A DNA stretch of 33,011 bases from an uncultured Bacteroides sp. (lineage in GTDB: Bacteria > Bacteroidota > Bacteroidia > Bacteroidales > Bacteroidaceae): assembly GCA_905198575.1 (NCBI GenBank), contig CAJKDC010000020.1, positions 1 through 33,011 of the forward strand, given 5' to 3'. Below are positions 1 through 6,900 of this stretch, one piece after another. The first letter of the stretch is position 1, and each line of letters begins with the position of its first letter. The notes below the pieces were generated by a model. That model was not told the DNA's origin, searched no databases, and saw only the letters and a program-made list of their open reading frames with translations. Made by a program: the position numbers and the translations under genes.

Positions 1-1100
1 CCTATTTGTCCTGCATAGTAAATATTAAGCTGATGTTCCGGTTGTGATTTTGCATTGGCAACGATGGAACTGTGCAAGATATCGTAAGGCAATCCATCTG
101 CCCAGATTTCGCTATCGAAGGCTGAATGCATATCTGTATGCAGGACGTTGCTCAAATCATAGCGCAGACCGATGGAATGATACTCATTAAAATCATAATT
201 GAATCCGATGCGCCCGTCTATATTGCGAGAATCGGTATTAGAGTGCTGATAATTCTTTTGTGTCCATAGGGTATCGGTAAAAGCTGTTTGCTCCAGAATA
301 TCGTTTTGCAAGGAGGTGGTTTTATCAAAACGGACCATAGCGAAAACATCAAGGCCGTTATGCCGATAGTTTACATCGGCTTGCTCTACAAAGTCTGAAT
401 TTTGAGACTGATCATAGGAACTGCGCAAACTCACTCCAAATCCATCACCTTGTCGTTTGACAGTACGGATACGGACAACTGCCCCTACAGTTGCATCATA
501 ACGGGCACCAGGATTACGAACCACTTCTACGCTTTTAATGTCCTCCGATGTCAGTTGGTCCAGTTCAGCGAAATCACGTAATTTTCTACCGTTAATATAG
601 ATAAGCGGTGAACCCTTGCCCAACACTTCAAACCCATCAGTTTTTTTTTGTAAACCGGGTATATGCGCCAATACATCTTCGGCAGTTCCTGCTTTCGAGA
701 GAACTGTACCCTGCACATTGGTTTCCAAGGCATCATTCTTCACGCGCGTCACAGGCAGATTGGCTTTTACAACCACCTCACCAAGCAGCTGTGCATCCGA
801 TACGAGCTGTACGATACCGATATTGGCCGGTGATACAGGTTTACATACTGTCTTATATCCGATAGAAGATATTTTCACGATTTGGTTTTCCGATGTTGCT
901 TCCAGCTTAAATGTTCCATCCTCACCGCTGATGGTTCCATTTACAAACGCTGAATCTGGCAATGACAGTAGCACTACATTGGCATATGGCAAAGGCCGAC
1001 TGTTTTCGTCAATCAGTTTTCCGCTTACGGTCTGTGCGGATAAACCTACAGGCAGTATGATACCAATAAGTCCAAATAAGAATACTTTTATTAATTTCAT
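1..1100 (-). CDS. Outer-membrane beta-barrel protein with carboxypeptidase-regulatory-like and plug domains (3' end beyond window)
   Basis: The frame is open from an ATG at 1100 down to the left edge, so about 366 N-terminal residues are visible and the stop lies outside. The translation starts MKLIKVFLFGLIGIILPVG, a clear signal peptide ending near LSAQ. Next comes a carboxypeptidase-D-regulatory-like beta-sandwich of about 80 residues (TVSGKLIDENSRPLPYANV), then a TonB-receptor-type plug (EVVVKA, then DVLAHIPGLQ, SPLIYINGRKL, IKSVEVVRNPGARYDA), then the first barrel strands. This order is typical of the Bacteroidetes outer membrane protein beta-barrel family (PF14905 type), which is TonB-receptor-like but usually not paired with SusD. 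The substrate cannot be told. No SusD-like gene is visible on the side that can be seen. A palindrome lies 57 nt upstream and matches one in front of the Crp/Fnr gene at 4198-4764, so control by that regulator is likely (inference). Confidence 0.85.
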   Translation of the reverse strand, partial: MKLIKVFLFGLIGIILPVGLSAQTVSGKLIDENSRPLPYANVVLLSLPDSAFVNGTISGEDGTFKLEATSENQIVKISSIGYKTVCKPVSPANIGIVQLVSDAQLLGEVVVKANLPVTRVKNDALETNVQGTVLSKAGTAEDVLAHIPGLQKKTDGFEVLGKGSPLIYINGRKLRDFAELDQLTSEDIKSVEVVRNPGARYDATVGAVVRIRTVKRQGDGFGVSLRSSYDQSQNSDFVEQADVNYRHNGLDVFAMVRFDKTTSLQNDILEQTAFTDTLWTQKNYQHSNTDSRNIDGRIGFNYDFNEYHSIGLRYDLSNVLHTDMHSAFDSEIWADGLPYDILHSSIVANAKSQPEHQLNIYYAGQI

Positions 1101-1534
1101 TGTATGATGTTTTTTAGTTTCCTGCTGCAAAGTTCCATACTTTGCCAGACTTATCCACTACCCTGTAGGGTAGTTCTAACTCTATAGAATAAGCTATAAT
1201 TCTATTACTCGTAAGAAATAGTTCTACACCGTTACATACGGTTTATCGCATCCTGCCCTACTCCTGTCCCTTTATACATTATAGCTCATAATTTGTTCTT
1301 AATCGAATCAAAATTATAGATAATAAAGTTTTTAGCCAATGTAAAAAGTTTTACACTGAGCTTTTTAATTCACTAATAATCAGAATAATGAAAACAATAA
1401 GATAATTAAAGTTTTACAGAGGCATTAAAAATTTTACAGGGTGTTTCAGAAAGGATATTTTACGTTAAGGCAAGACGAATCTGCCTTTTGCAATATAACA
1501 TTGGCATACGCTACAGGTTACTGTAACTCATTAA
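1101..1534. other. AT-rich intergenic stretch
   Basis: No convincing gene is seen here. Besides the operator at 1157-1174, the stretch holds a 16-bp palindrome TGTAAAA-AG-TTTTACA at 1340-1355 and two more TTTTACA copies at 1412-1418 and 1432-1438. The last two lie inside an imperfect 20-bp tandem duplication. A plus-strand open frame at 1441-1626 has no family resemblance or start context and is judged to be chance. Confidence 0.5.
1128..1174 (-). promoter_or_regulatory. Probable Crp/Fnr operator plus -7 box in front of the outer-membrane gene
   Basis: A perfect palindrome ACTACCC-tgta-GGGTAGT lies at 1157-1174. After a 21-nt gap comes the octamer GAACTTTG (minus strand, 1128-1135), a match to the TTTG half of the Bacteroides -7 consensus TAnnTTTG. 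The ATG is 27 nt further on. The palindrome centre falls about 42 nt before the expected transcription start, the place used by class II Crp/Fnr activators. The same layout occurs at 4793-4839. Confidence 0.55.
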
Positions 1535-1666
1535 TTAATGTACCTCTAATATTTTGGGCGTGTATAATAATTCCTTACCATTCTCATCCACTAGTTTCTG
1601 CTGATCTTTCAAACCATTCCATATAGAATATACAGGACTCTCACCAAAGTCAACTTCTATCAGCAT
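1535..1666 (-). pseudogene. Remnant of a small Bacteroides secreted-protein family (43 codons)
   Basis: Reading the minus strand from an ATG whose A is shared with the stop codon of the DUF3943 gene (TAATG) gives 43 residues including IEVDFGES, SIWNGLKDQQ and KLVDENGKELLY, then a TAA. From memory, many short Bacteroides secreted proteins carry a VDFG ... DENGK ... NSMVDAxNYM ... GW pattern. This piece matches the first half, but has no signal peptide and stops before the NSMVDA part. After the stop, residues LMSYSN appear in the same frame and further stops follow. I therefore read it as a decayed fragment, although the TAATG overlap could still allow a coupled 43-residue peptide. Confidence is limited because the family match is by eye. 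Confidence 0.4.
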
Positions 1667-3204
1667 TATAGAGTATATGTCAGCATCAACTGGAAACTAA
1701 GTTGATTACTGTCTATAAAAAAACCGTTAATAGAGAACGATGGATCTATTGCCACCATCCTATTATAAAGGGTGCTCCTGTTGAACCAGTCACACTGGGC
1801 GGTAATAGACAGATTTTTCCATACTTTGTAATTGACTTGTCCCTCAAGATGATAGACTGTGCCTCGCGAACGATCGCCCTCTACGTCAACAGGAGGCTCG
1901 CCAGGATTGGGCGAATACCCCTTTTCTGAATACCAATCATTCTGTGAATACAGCCTGTAGAACCGATTGTTCAGTGAAAACGAAAGTTTATCGTCACACA
2001 TAGAACCTTTTAATTTCAATTTGGCCGAAAATCCCGTACCCCAATTATAATTTCGATGATAAAGCCTATAGAAATCGCTGAGAACGCCACCCATCAGAAT
2101 GCCGTTTGCATGTCCTGTCATGTGAAACGTAAAACGAGGCAGTTTATAACCGAACATAATGCCTACACCTGCTGATGCCGGAACAGCAAGCTTATAAGGG
2201 ACGACACAAGGCTCCAAAACGCCCGGTGTATAATCAGTACGTATAGTATCTGAGTCGAAGAAATCGAAATGCTGATACACCCCCAGCGTGAGGTTCGATT
2301 TTTCAGTGTCGATAACTTCTTTAGACAGCAAACTACCCATGATTTCCACTCGGCTGAGCAGCGGTTGCGTTTTCATTGCATTCAGATCCAGCAAGAGTGA
2401 GAAATAATCGTATGGCCTTAGGGAGGAGGCATAACGGTCTCCATACTCTAAATTAATACGGGCACTTGCACCTGCCTTAAAAAAGCGGTCGTTGTCATGG
2501 GATGTCAAGAAGCGTGTTCCCAGTGAAATGTCAAGCTGGTAAGGAGGCTTCCCGAATTCGTTCCCGACAACCGGCTTCTTCTTCCAAGCCTCTCCGGTAA
2601 TGATGCGTGTCAGTCCCCTCATAGGTGAAATCAGGAAAGCCAAGGCTTCTCGTCCGAAGCGTTCTCCTCCCGAAGTACGGTTATCCAAAATGAGGTCGGA
2701 AGTGCGGTAAAACACTTCTCCTAAAGCTGCACCACCTACAGGGGTAGCTATAATGTCGTTCTTTGACGGGTATTCACTTTCCATAAACAACTCCCACATG
2801 GCACTTCCTCCTAATGCAAAAAGCTCCGATTGCCAAAAATTAAACCCGTTTGCCCGGCCGGCGTTAAAATACAAAGATCCATGATAGGGATGGGCAAACA
2901 TGTTTGTACTTAGATGGTCATTGTCCCAATCAAACCCATGCTTGAAATTTGCCTTTATGGTTTTCAGCGAAATATACGAATAATGTCCCTTCAATACGTA
3001 TCTGTCGAATGCCCAAAGCCCTACGTTTAGTCCGAATGTTTCGGCAGCAGCCCTCCAGAAATGCTTTTTCTTACAACCGGTGGTATCATGGAAATGCGCC
3101 ATTTTCCCATTGGCTATTTTGTATAGAGACAAACTGTCAATGGGCTGGGCTTGCACATTAAAGAAACTTCCAATTAATACCGCTAAAAACAAAAATATTC
3201 TCAT
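1666..3204 (-). CDS. DUF3943 domain protein, exported, probable outer-membrane protein
   Basis: A 512-residue protein. The open frame reaches a TTG at 3219, but the ATG at 3204 (MRIFLFLAVLIGSFFNVQAQ) begins directly with a signal peptide and is the better start. Residues about 45-215 contain the pattern I associate with DUF3943: an aromatic-rich region (FDWDNDHL, MFAHPYHGSLYF), then SAMWELFMESEYPS and VGGAALGEVFYR. The second half has alternating hydrophobic strands and ends in ...LMLTYTL, as beta-barrel proteins do. The function of the family is not established. It follows the secreted-protein gene at 3272-4117 by 67 nt on the same strand and may belong to the transcript that starts at the Crp/Fnr gene at 4764. 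Confidence 0.8.
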   Translation of the reverse strand: MRIFLFLAVLIGSFFNVQAQPIDSLSLYKIANGKMAHFHDTTGCKKKHFWRAAAETFGLNVGLWAFDRYVLKGHYSYISLKTIKANFKHGFDWDNDHLSTNMFAHPYHGSLYFNAGRANGFNFWQSELFALGGSAMWELFMESEYPSKNDIIATPVGGAALGEVFYRTSDLILDNRTSGGERFGREALAFLISPMRGLTRIITGEAWKKKPVVGNEFGKPPYQLDISLGTRFLTSHDNDRFFKAGASARINLEYGDRYASSLRPYDYFSLLLDLNAMKTQPLLSRVEIMGSLLSKEVIDTEKSNLTLGVYQHFDFFDSDTIRTDYTPGVLEPCVVPYKLAVPASAGVGIMFGYKLPRFTFHMTGHANGILMGGVLSDFYRLYHRNYNWGTGFSAKLKLKGSMCDDKLSFSLNNRFYRLYSQNDWYSEKGYSPNPGEPPVDVEGDRSRGTVYHLEGQVNYKVWKNLSITAQCDWFNRSTLYNRMVAIDPSFSINGFFIDSNQLSFQLMLTYTL

Positions 3205-3271
3205 AGCCCTCAGATACAAATCTAAGATAATCAGTCATTAAGACCTGTTATTTTCTAACATCATCAAATTG

Positions 3272-4117
3272 TTACAAGTGTGCTGTTTCGTAAGGAATAT
3301 ACTTAAAGTATTCTTCAAATTGATCAATACGATTTATATAATAAGTTTCACCACAACCATTTATCTGAATTTGGTCTGCTGTAAACGAAATAAGTGACCA
3401 ATAAATTCCTCCATCAGGATTAAAAACACAAGCATTAGGATTAAATTTACTATTATCAATCATCAAATCATTTGCGGCAATATTGTAATTTTCAGGTTCT
3501 ATATATGATGTTATTTCCCCGGTATTACTGTTGCGCATCATACGGATGTTCTGAAAAAACAATGTTCCATTATTGTTGTTTGCTGTTGCTGCTGCCCGAA
3601 TATATATCATACGAGTATTAACCATATAGACAAACATATGGCGGTTGGTATTAACTTCACACATAAAAACATCGCCATCTTTTCCAAATTTCGCACCAAG
3701 TCTCCATTCCTGTAAACACTTTCCGATATCTGACCTACTATTTGCACAGGATTTTTCGTAAGGTTTGCAAGTCGTTATCTCCTCTACCATAGACATAACC
3801 TTATCCCCAATACGAAGAGTTTTAACAGCTGCTCCATTAATAGTTCTAACTTCATCAATGAGTATAAGTGGTGCAGTTGTTTCCACTACAAATGTTGAAT
3901 CCTTGTAAGTGGTACAACTATATATGTCTCGTGTAGGAACATTAAGAAAAGCTCTCAAACCTGTTGGAGTTTTCTCAAAGAATATACAAACACTGTCTGT
4001 CACAACCGCTTCAGCATCATTTGATGCCCAAACGCCACGATATTTTGAAAAATCACTTGCAAAGGATATACTGTGAATTACGAACGCAAGTAAAAAAGCA
4101 AAAAATAATCTTTTCAT
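3272..4117 (-). CDS. Secreted cysteine-rich protein of unknown function
   Basis: I do not recognise this 281-residue protein. It has a clear signal peptide (MKRLFFAFLLAFVIHSISFA, cut near residue 20). The mature part starts SDFSKYRGVWAS and holds eight cysteines (residues 44, 68, 117, 124, 134, 153, 230, 255), an even number that suits disulfide bonds in the periplasm or outside the cell. There is no lipobox and no membrane segment beyond the signal peptide. The opening YRGVWAS-x-DAEAVVTDSV is lipocalin-like in flavour, but this is only an impression. It lies 80 nt downstream of the Crp/Fnr gene and 67 nt upstream of the DUF3943 gene, all on the same strand, which suggests co-expression. Confidence 0.75.
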   Translation of the reverse strand: MKRLFFAFLLAFVIHSISFASDFSKYRGVWASNDAEAVVTDSVCIFFEKTPTGLRAFLNVPTRDIYSCTTYKDSTFVVETTAPLILIDEVRTINGAAVKTLRIGDKVMSMVEEITTCKPYEKSCANSRSDIGKCLQEWRLGAKFGKDGDVFMCEVNTNRHMFVYMVNTRMIYIRAAATANNNNGTLFFQNIRMMRNSNTGEITSYIEPENYNIAANDLMIDNSKFNPNACVFNPDGGIYWSLISFTADQIQINGCGETYYINRIDQFEEYFKYIPYETAHL

Positions 4118-4197
4118 AATTTATCAATATGTAAAATAATTTATTTCAAGAGTTTACGGTCGTTGTCACCACTCTCCAACACATTCATCTGATGAAA

Positions 4198-4764
4198 TCA
4201 TTTGTTTTCAAAAGTTATTTCCTTGCGGATACGGCTGAGATAGGTTGGTGTAACATTCAAATAAGAAGCTACTTCTCCAATCGTAATATTTTGAAGAATA
4301 TCAGGACATCTTTTCAATAAAGCGATATAGCGTTCCTTGGGTGAAAAACGGTGCATATCCAAATATTGTTTATAAACATGATGAAACAGTAAATCCGAAA
4401 GCTGCTGATGAAGCTCTCTGTCATCATTAAATACTTTATTGAGTACTTCACAGTCACATACCAGAACCTCCGCATTTGTTGCAGCAACAAGACTGGTCAT
4501 GCAAGGTGTTTTTTGTGTGGTACTTAAATAGTCACCAACAAATGCTCCTGGCAGCGCCAAACCGGTTATATGTTCGTTGCCCTTTGAATCTGTTACGGCA
4601 TATTTAAAATATCCTTCTTGCACGATTCCCATATACCGTATAACATCTCCCTGTTGCACAAAGAATTCTCCTTTTTTGTAATGACACAATTTACCGTTCT
4701 TAGCACAAATCTCATGCCAGAATTCCATGTCTAGTTTGTCTATAAAAGAATTAAAATTACCCAT
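4198..4764 (-). CDS. Crp/Fnr family transcriptional regulator (first copy)
   Basis: A 188-residue protein. Residues about 25-115 form a cyclic-nucleotide-binding-type beta-roll (KGEFFVQQGDVIRYMGIVQE, then ALPGAFVGDYLS) without a recognisable cAMP phosphate-binding signature, so the effector is unknown. A dimer helix follows (about 116-140). A compact C-terminal helix-turn-helix occupies 160-183 (TIGEVASYLNVTPTYLSRIR), the recognition helix being around TYLSRIRKE. Short regulators of this kind are common in Bacteroidetes. The protein has six cysteines (20, 27, 88, 103, 105, 153) but no Fnr-like iron-sulfur cluster spacing. A palindrome 57 nt upstream of its start is repeated in front of the outer-membrane gene at 1100, which suggests autoregulation plus control of that gene. 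Confidence 0.9.
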   Translation of the reverse strand: MGNFNSFIDKLDMEFWHEICAKNGKLCHYKKGEFFVQQGDVIRYMGIVQEGYFKYAVTDSKGNEHITGLALPGAFVGDYLSTTQKTPCMTSLVAATNAEVLVCDCEVLNKVFNDDRELHQQLSDLLFHHVYKQYLDMHRFSPKERYIALLKRCPDILQNITIGEVASYLNVTPTYLSRIRKEITFENK

Positions 4765-4792
4765 TTCTACTATTTAAAATAACAACGATTTG

Positions 4793-4839
4793 CAAAGGTA
4801 CTCACTTTTCAAAACATTTCCACTACCCCATCGGATAGT
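4793..4839 (-). promoter_or_regulatory. Promoter and probable autoregulatory operator of the first Crp/Fnr gene
   Basis: A near-perfect palindrome ACTACCC-catc-GGATAGT (4822-4839, one mismatch between arms) is followed after 21 nt by TACCTTTG (minus strand, 4793-4800), an exact match to the Bacteroides -7 consensus TAnnTTTG. The ATG lies 28 nt beyond. There is no TTTG at the -33 position; the inner arm of the palindrome lies at or just upstream of it, as expected for an activator-dependent promoter. Arms and spacing match those at 1128-1174. Confidence 0.6.
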
Positions 4840-4850
4840 TTTGCAACAAA

Positions 4851-4874
4851 GAAGCAAGAAACCAGACTTGCTTC
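4851..4874 (-). terminator. Hairpin terminator after the second Crp/Fnr gene
   Basis: Perfect 8-bp inverted repeat GAAGCAAG / CTTGCTTC with an 8-nt loop. On the minus strand the stem is followed by TTTGTT. It sits just past (and touches) the stop of the small frame at 4873-4977 and just ahead of the operator of the next gene, separating the two regulator transcripts. Confidence 0.55.
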
Positions 4875-4977
4875 ACCCTATAATCCACTTCCCTACTTTG
4901 CCCAACTTCAGCACGACATACACAAATGCCCCGGGTAACACCAAGAAGCAGAACAAAACGACCAGCATACGCAGCAT
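4873..4977 (-). CDS. Possible small single-pass membrane protein (34 aa)
   Basis: An ATG 10 nt beyond the stop of the second Crp/Fnr gene opens a 34-residue frame, MLRMLVVLFCFLVLPGAF then VYVVLKLGKVGKWIIG. It has a hydrophobic stretch of about 20 residues and a basic C-terminal tail, as in a genuine small membrane protein. Its TGA falls in the stem of the terminator at 4851-4874, so the frame fills the space between gene and terminator. An in-frame GTG three codons earlier is an alternative start. No homologue is known to me, and a frame this short can arise by chance. Confidence 0.4.
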   Translation of the reverse strand: MLRMLVVLFCFLVLPGAFVYVVLKLGKVGKWIIG

Positions 4978-4987
4978 GGTGTGCACA

Positions 4988-5575
4988 TCAGAACTCGGCC
5001 CGGATACGGCTCAGTGTAGAAATAGAAATACCCAGATACGAAGCAATATAACCCAAGTTTACACGCCGGCAAATGTCCGGATACAGTTGCAGCAGTTTTT
5101 CGTATCGCTCACGGGCCGAGAGGGTCAGCCGGTCGATGCGTGTACACTGCAAGGCCAGCAGGCACTCCTGATGTATCACCCGGCTCCAGTTGGCTATTTC
5201 AATATCCGTTTCATAAAGCTCGTTGAGTTTCTGTATGGGTATGGAATAGGCCAAGGTCTTCTCTACTGTCTCTACATATTCAAAGCCAGCCTTGTTGTGA
5301 TAGAGGCACAGCAGTCCGAAAGTAATATCTCCTTCACTGGAAAACCAGGTGGTATGTTCTTTCCCGTCTACCAGGCAATAAGAGCGTGTCATGCCTTTTT
5401 CAATGAAGTATACGTTGCGGTCTATTATTCCGGCTTGTATAAAGAGGCACTTCCGGGGAAAGTGATGCGGGGTAAAGTGCTGGCTCAATCGCTGAAAGGA
5501 TTCCTCGGAAACGGGGTAATAGCTCCTCATCTTATTGTATATGTTTTGCATGGGGTTGTCGTTGGGGGTGCTCAT
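4988..5575 (-). CDS. Crp/Fnr family transcriptional regulator (second copy)
   Basis: A 195-residue protein of the same build as the regulator at 4198-4764 but clearly diverged from it. Residues about 35-120 form a cyclic-nucleotide-binding-type beta-roll (CLFIQAGIIDRNVYFIEKGM, TTWFSSEGDITFGLL). The linker has SARERYEKLLQLYPDI. The C-terminal helix-turn-helix at 171-195 reads VNLGYIASYLGISISTLSRI. It lacks canonical cAMP-contact residues, so its signal is unknown. It lies directly upstream of the first regulator on the same strand but is separated by a hairpin terminator. Its own promoter region contains TATATTTG (minus strand, 5616-5623). It is divergent from glycerate kinase, with 177 nt between the starts. 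Confidence 0.9.
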   Translation of the reverse strand: MSTPNDNPMQNIYNKMRSYYPVSEESFQRLSQHFTPHHFPRKCLFIQAGIIDRNVYFIEKGMTRSYCLVDGKEHTTWFSSEGDITFGLLCLYHNKAGFEYVETVEKTLAYSIPIQKLNELYETDIEIANWSRVIHQECLLALQCTRIDRLTLSARERYEKLLQLYPDICRRVNLGYIASYLGISISTLSRIRAEF

Positions 5576-5604
5576 AGTAACAATCTTCTTTTTCTGTTTT
5601 TAGC

Positions 5605-5638
5605 ATGGGAAGCGACAAATATATAAAAAATATCCCAT
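5605..5638 (-). promoter_or_regulatory. Candidate promoter of the second Crp/Fnr gene
   Basis: The minus strand has TATATTTG (5616-5623), a match to the -7 consensus TAnnTTTG, about 40 nt before the ATG. It is bracketed by the inverted 6-mers ATGGGA (5605-5610) and TCCCAT (5633-5638). No good -33 element is visible. The bracket may be chance. Confidence 0.35.
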
Positions 5639-5708
5639 ATAGACACTCCTGATAGAAACAGCTGCAATAAACCATCCATAAACAGCAGATTATTCCTGCC
5701 AAAATACA

Positions 5709-5716
5709 TAACTTTG
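5709..5716 (+). promoter_or_regulatory. Candidate -7 box of the glycerate kinase gene
   Basis: TAACTTTG fits TAnnTTTG and lies 36 nt before the ATG at 5753. No TTTG is found 19-21 nt upstream of it, so the promoter may be weak or factor-dependent. Confidence 0.4.
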
Positions 5717-5752
5717 AGGTCGACAATATTTGGCAACAGAAAACATACAGAT

Positions 5753-6826
5753 ATGAAAATAATATTAGCCATCGACTCATTCAAAGGATGTTTCAGCTCC
5801 GAAGAAGTGGAAGCAATCCTTGCAGAGGCTTTCGGCAGAGAGGGCTTCGAGGTTTGTTCGGTCCCGATGTCTGACGGCGGTGAGGGAATGCTGGAAGCTT
5901 TTATTGGAGCGCTGAACGGACGATATATTGAAGCGACTGTCCACGACCCGCTGATGCGCCCTGTCGGCAGCAAGTACGGCATTGCTGCCGACGGAACGGC
6001 TGTCATCGAAACGGCAAGGGCTTGCGGACTGACGCTGATGTCTCCGGAAGAACGTAATCCGCTGGTAGCCACGACGTATGGTGTGGGTGAACTGATAGCG
6101 GATGCTGTGCACAGGGGATGCCGCCGGTTCATCATCGGACTGGGAGGCAGCGGGACTAGTGATGCCGGAAGGGGTATGCTGCAGGCGCTAGCCGATGTGT
6201 TTACCCCAAACGGAGAGCTGGGGGAACTGGCGGAGAGTGTCCTGAAGGAATGCCGCTTTACGCTGGCCAGTGACGTGCGAAATCCGCTTTACGGAGAGAA
6301 CGGTGCCGCACGAGTGTTCGGTCCGCAGAAAGGGGCTACTCCCGAAATGGTATCGGATCTGGACAGGAGGGCACGCGACTTTGCCCGACAGGCTGCTTTG
6401 CTGACTGGAAAAGATGCGTCGCTGGCACCGGGAGCCGGAGCTGCCGGAGGACTGGGATATGCTTTCATGCAGTTTCTGGAGGCCCGGGCGCAATCGGGTG
6501 CCGACTTGCTGCTGGATGTTTCCGGATTTGAGGGGATGCTGGAGCAGGCCGACCTGATTATTACCGGTGAGGGCAGCGCCGACAGACAGACGCTGATGGG
6601 CAAACTGCCGGAACGGGTGCTGCAACGGGGATTGAAACACGGGGTGCCGGTTTGGCTGGTGGCCGGGCGGACTCAGCAGGTAGCCGAGCTGCAAACGGCG
6701 GGATTTGCACGGGTAGACTGTATCACTCCGCCGTCCATGTGCACCGAAGAGGCGATTCGCCCTGCCAATGCCCGAAAGCATCTGGAGGAGTGGGTTGCGC
6801 GGGTGCTGCCGGAACTGAAAAGATAG
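5753..6826 (+). CDS. Glycerate kinase (type 1, GlxK/GarK family)
   Basis: A 357-residue enzyme that phosphorylates D-glycerate with ATP to a phosphoglycerate, feeding it into lower glycolysis; cytoplasmic. The family motifs are present: MKIILAIDSFKG at the N-terminus, SDGGEG (40-45), GLGGSGTSDAG (129-139), then VFGPQKGAT, PGAGAAGGLGYA and LIITGEGSAD in the C-terminal half. The frame is open from an ATG at 5714, but the 13 extra residues are not family-like and the ATG at 5753 starts the conserved sequence. The gene is followed after 74 nt by the threonine-aldolase-like gene on the same strand. Both act around glycine, serine and glycerate metabolism, which makes a functional link plausible. 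GC content is visibly higher here than in the genes to the left. Confidence 0.93.
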   Translation: MKIILAIDSFKGCFSSEEVEAILAEAFGREGFEVCSVPMSDGGEGMLEAFIGALNGRYIEATVHDPLMRPVGSKYGIAADGTAVIETARACGLTLMSPEERNPLVATTYGVGELIADAVHRGCRRFIIGLGGSGTSDAGRGMLQALADVFTPNGELGELAESVLKECRFTLASDVRNPLYGENGAARVFGPQKGATPEMVSDLDRRARDFARQAALLTGKDASLAPGAGAAGGLGYAFMQFLEARAQSGADLLLDVSGFEGMLEQADLIITGEGSADRQTLMGKLPERVLQRGLKHGVPVWLVAGRTQQVAELQTAGFARVDCITPPSMCTEEAIRPANARKHLEEWVARVLPELKR

Positions 6827-6900
6827 AATATCTGCAAAGTGCAATCAGGGATTTCAAAATAATCTGTACCTTTACAGAGATTTCATAAAACAGACGAACC

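Noticed and set aside
4790..5626. 278-codon plus-strand frame across the Crp/Fnr region
   Set aside because: It runs antisense to a full Crp/Fnr gene, a terminator and an operator; composition is not protein-like.
5714..5752. Upstream ATG for glycerate kinase
   Set aside because: The 13 extra residues are not family-like, and the ATG overlaps the -7 box at 5709-5716, upstream of the expected transcription start; ATG at 5753 starts the conserved N-terminus.
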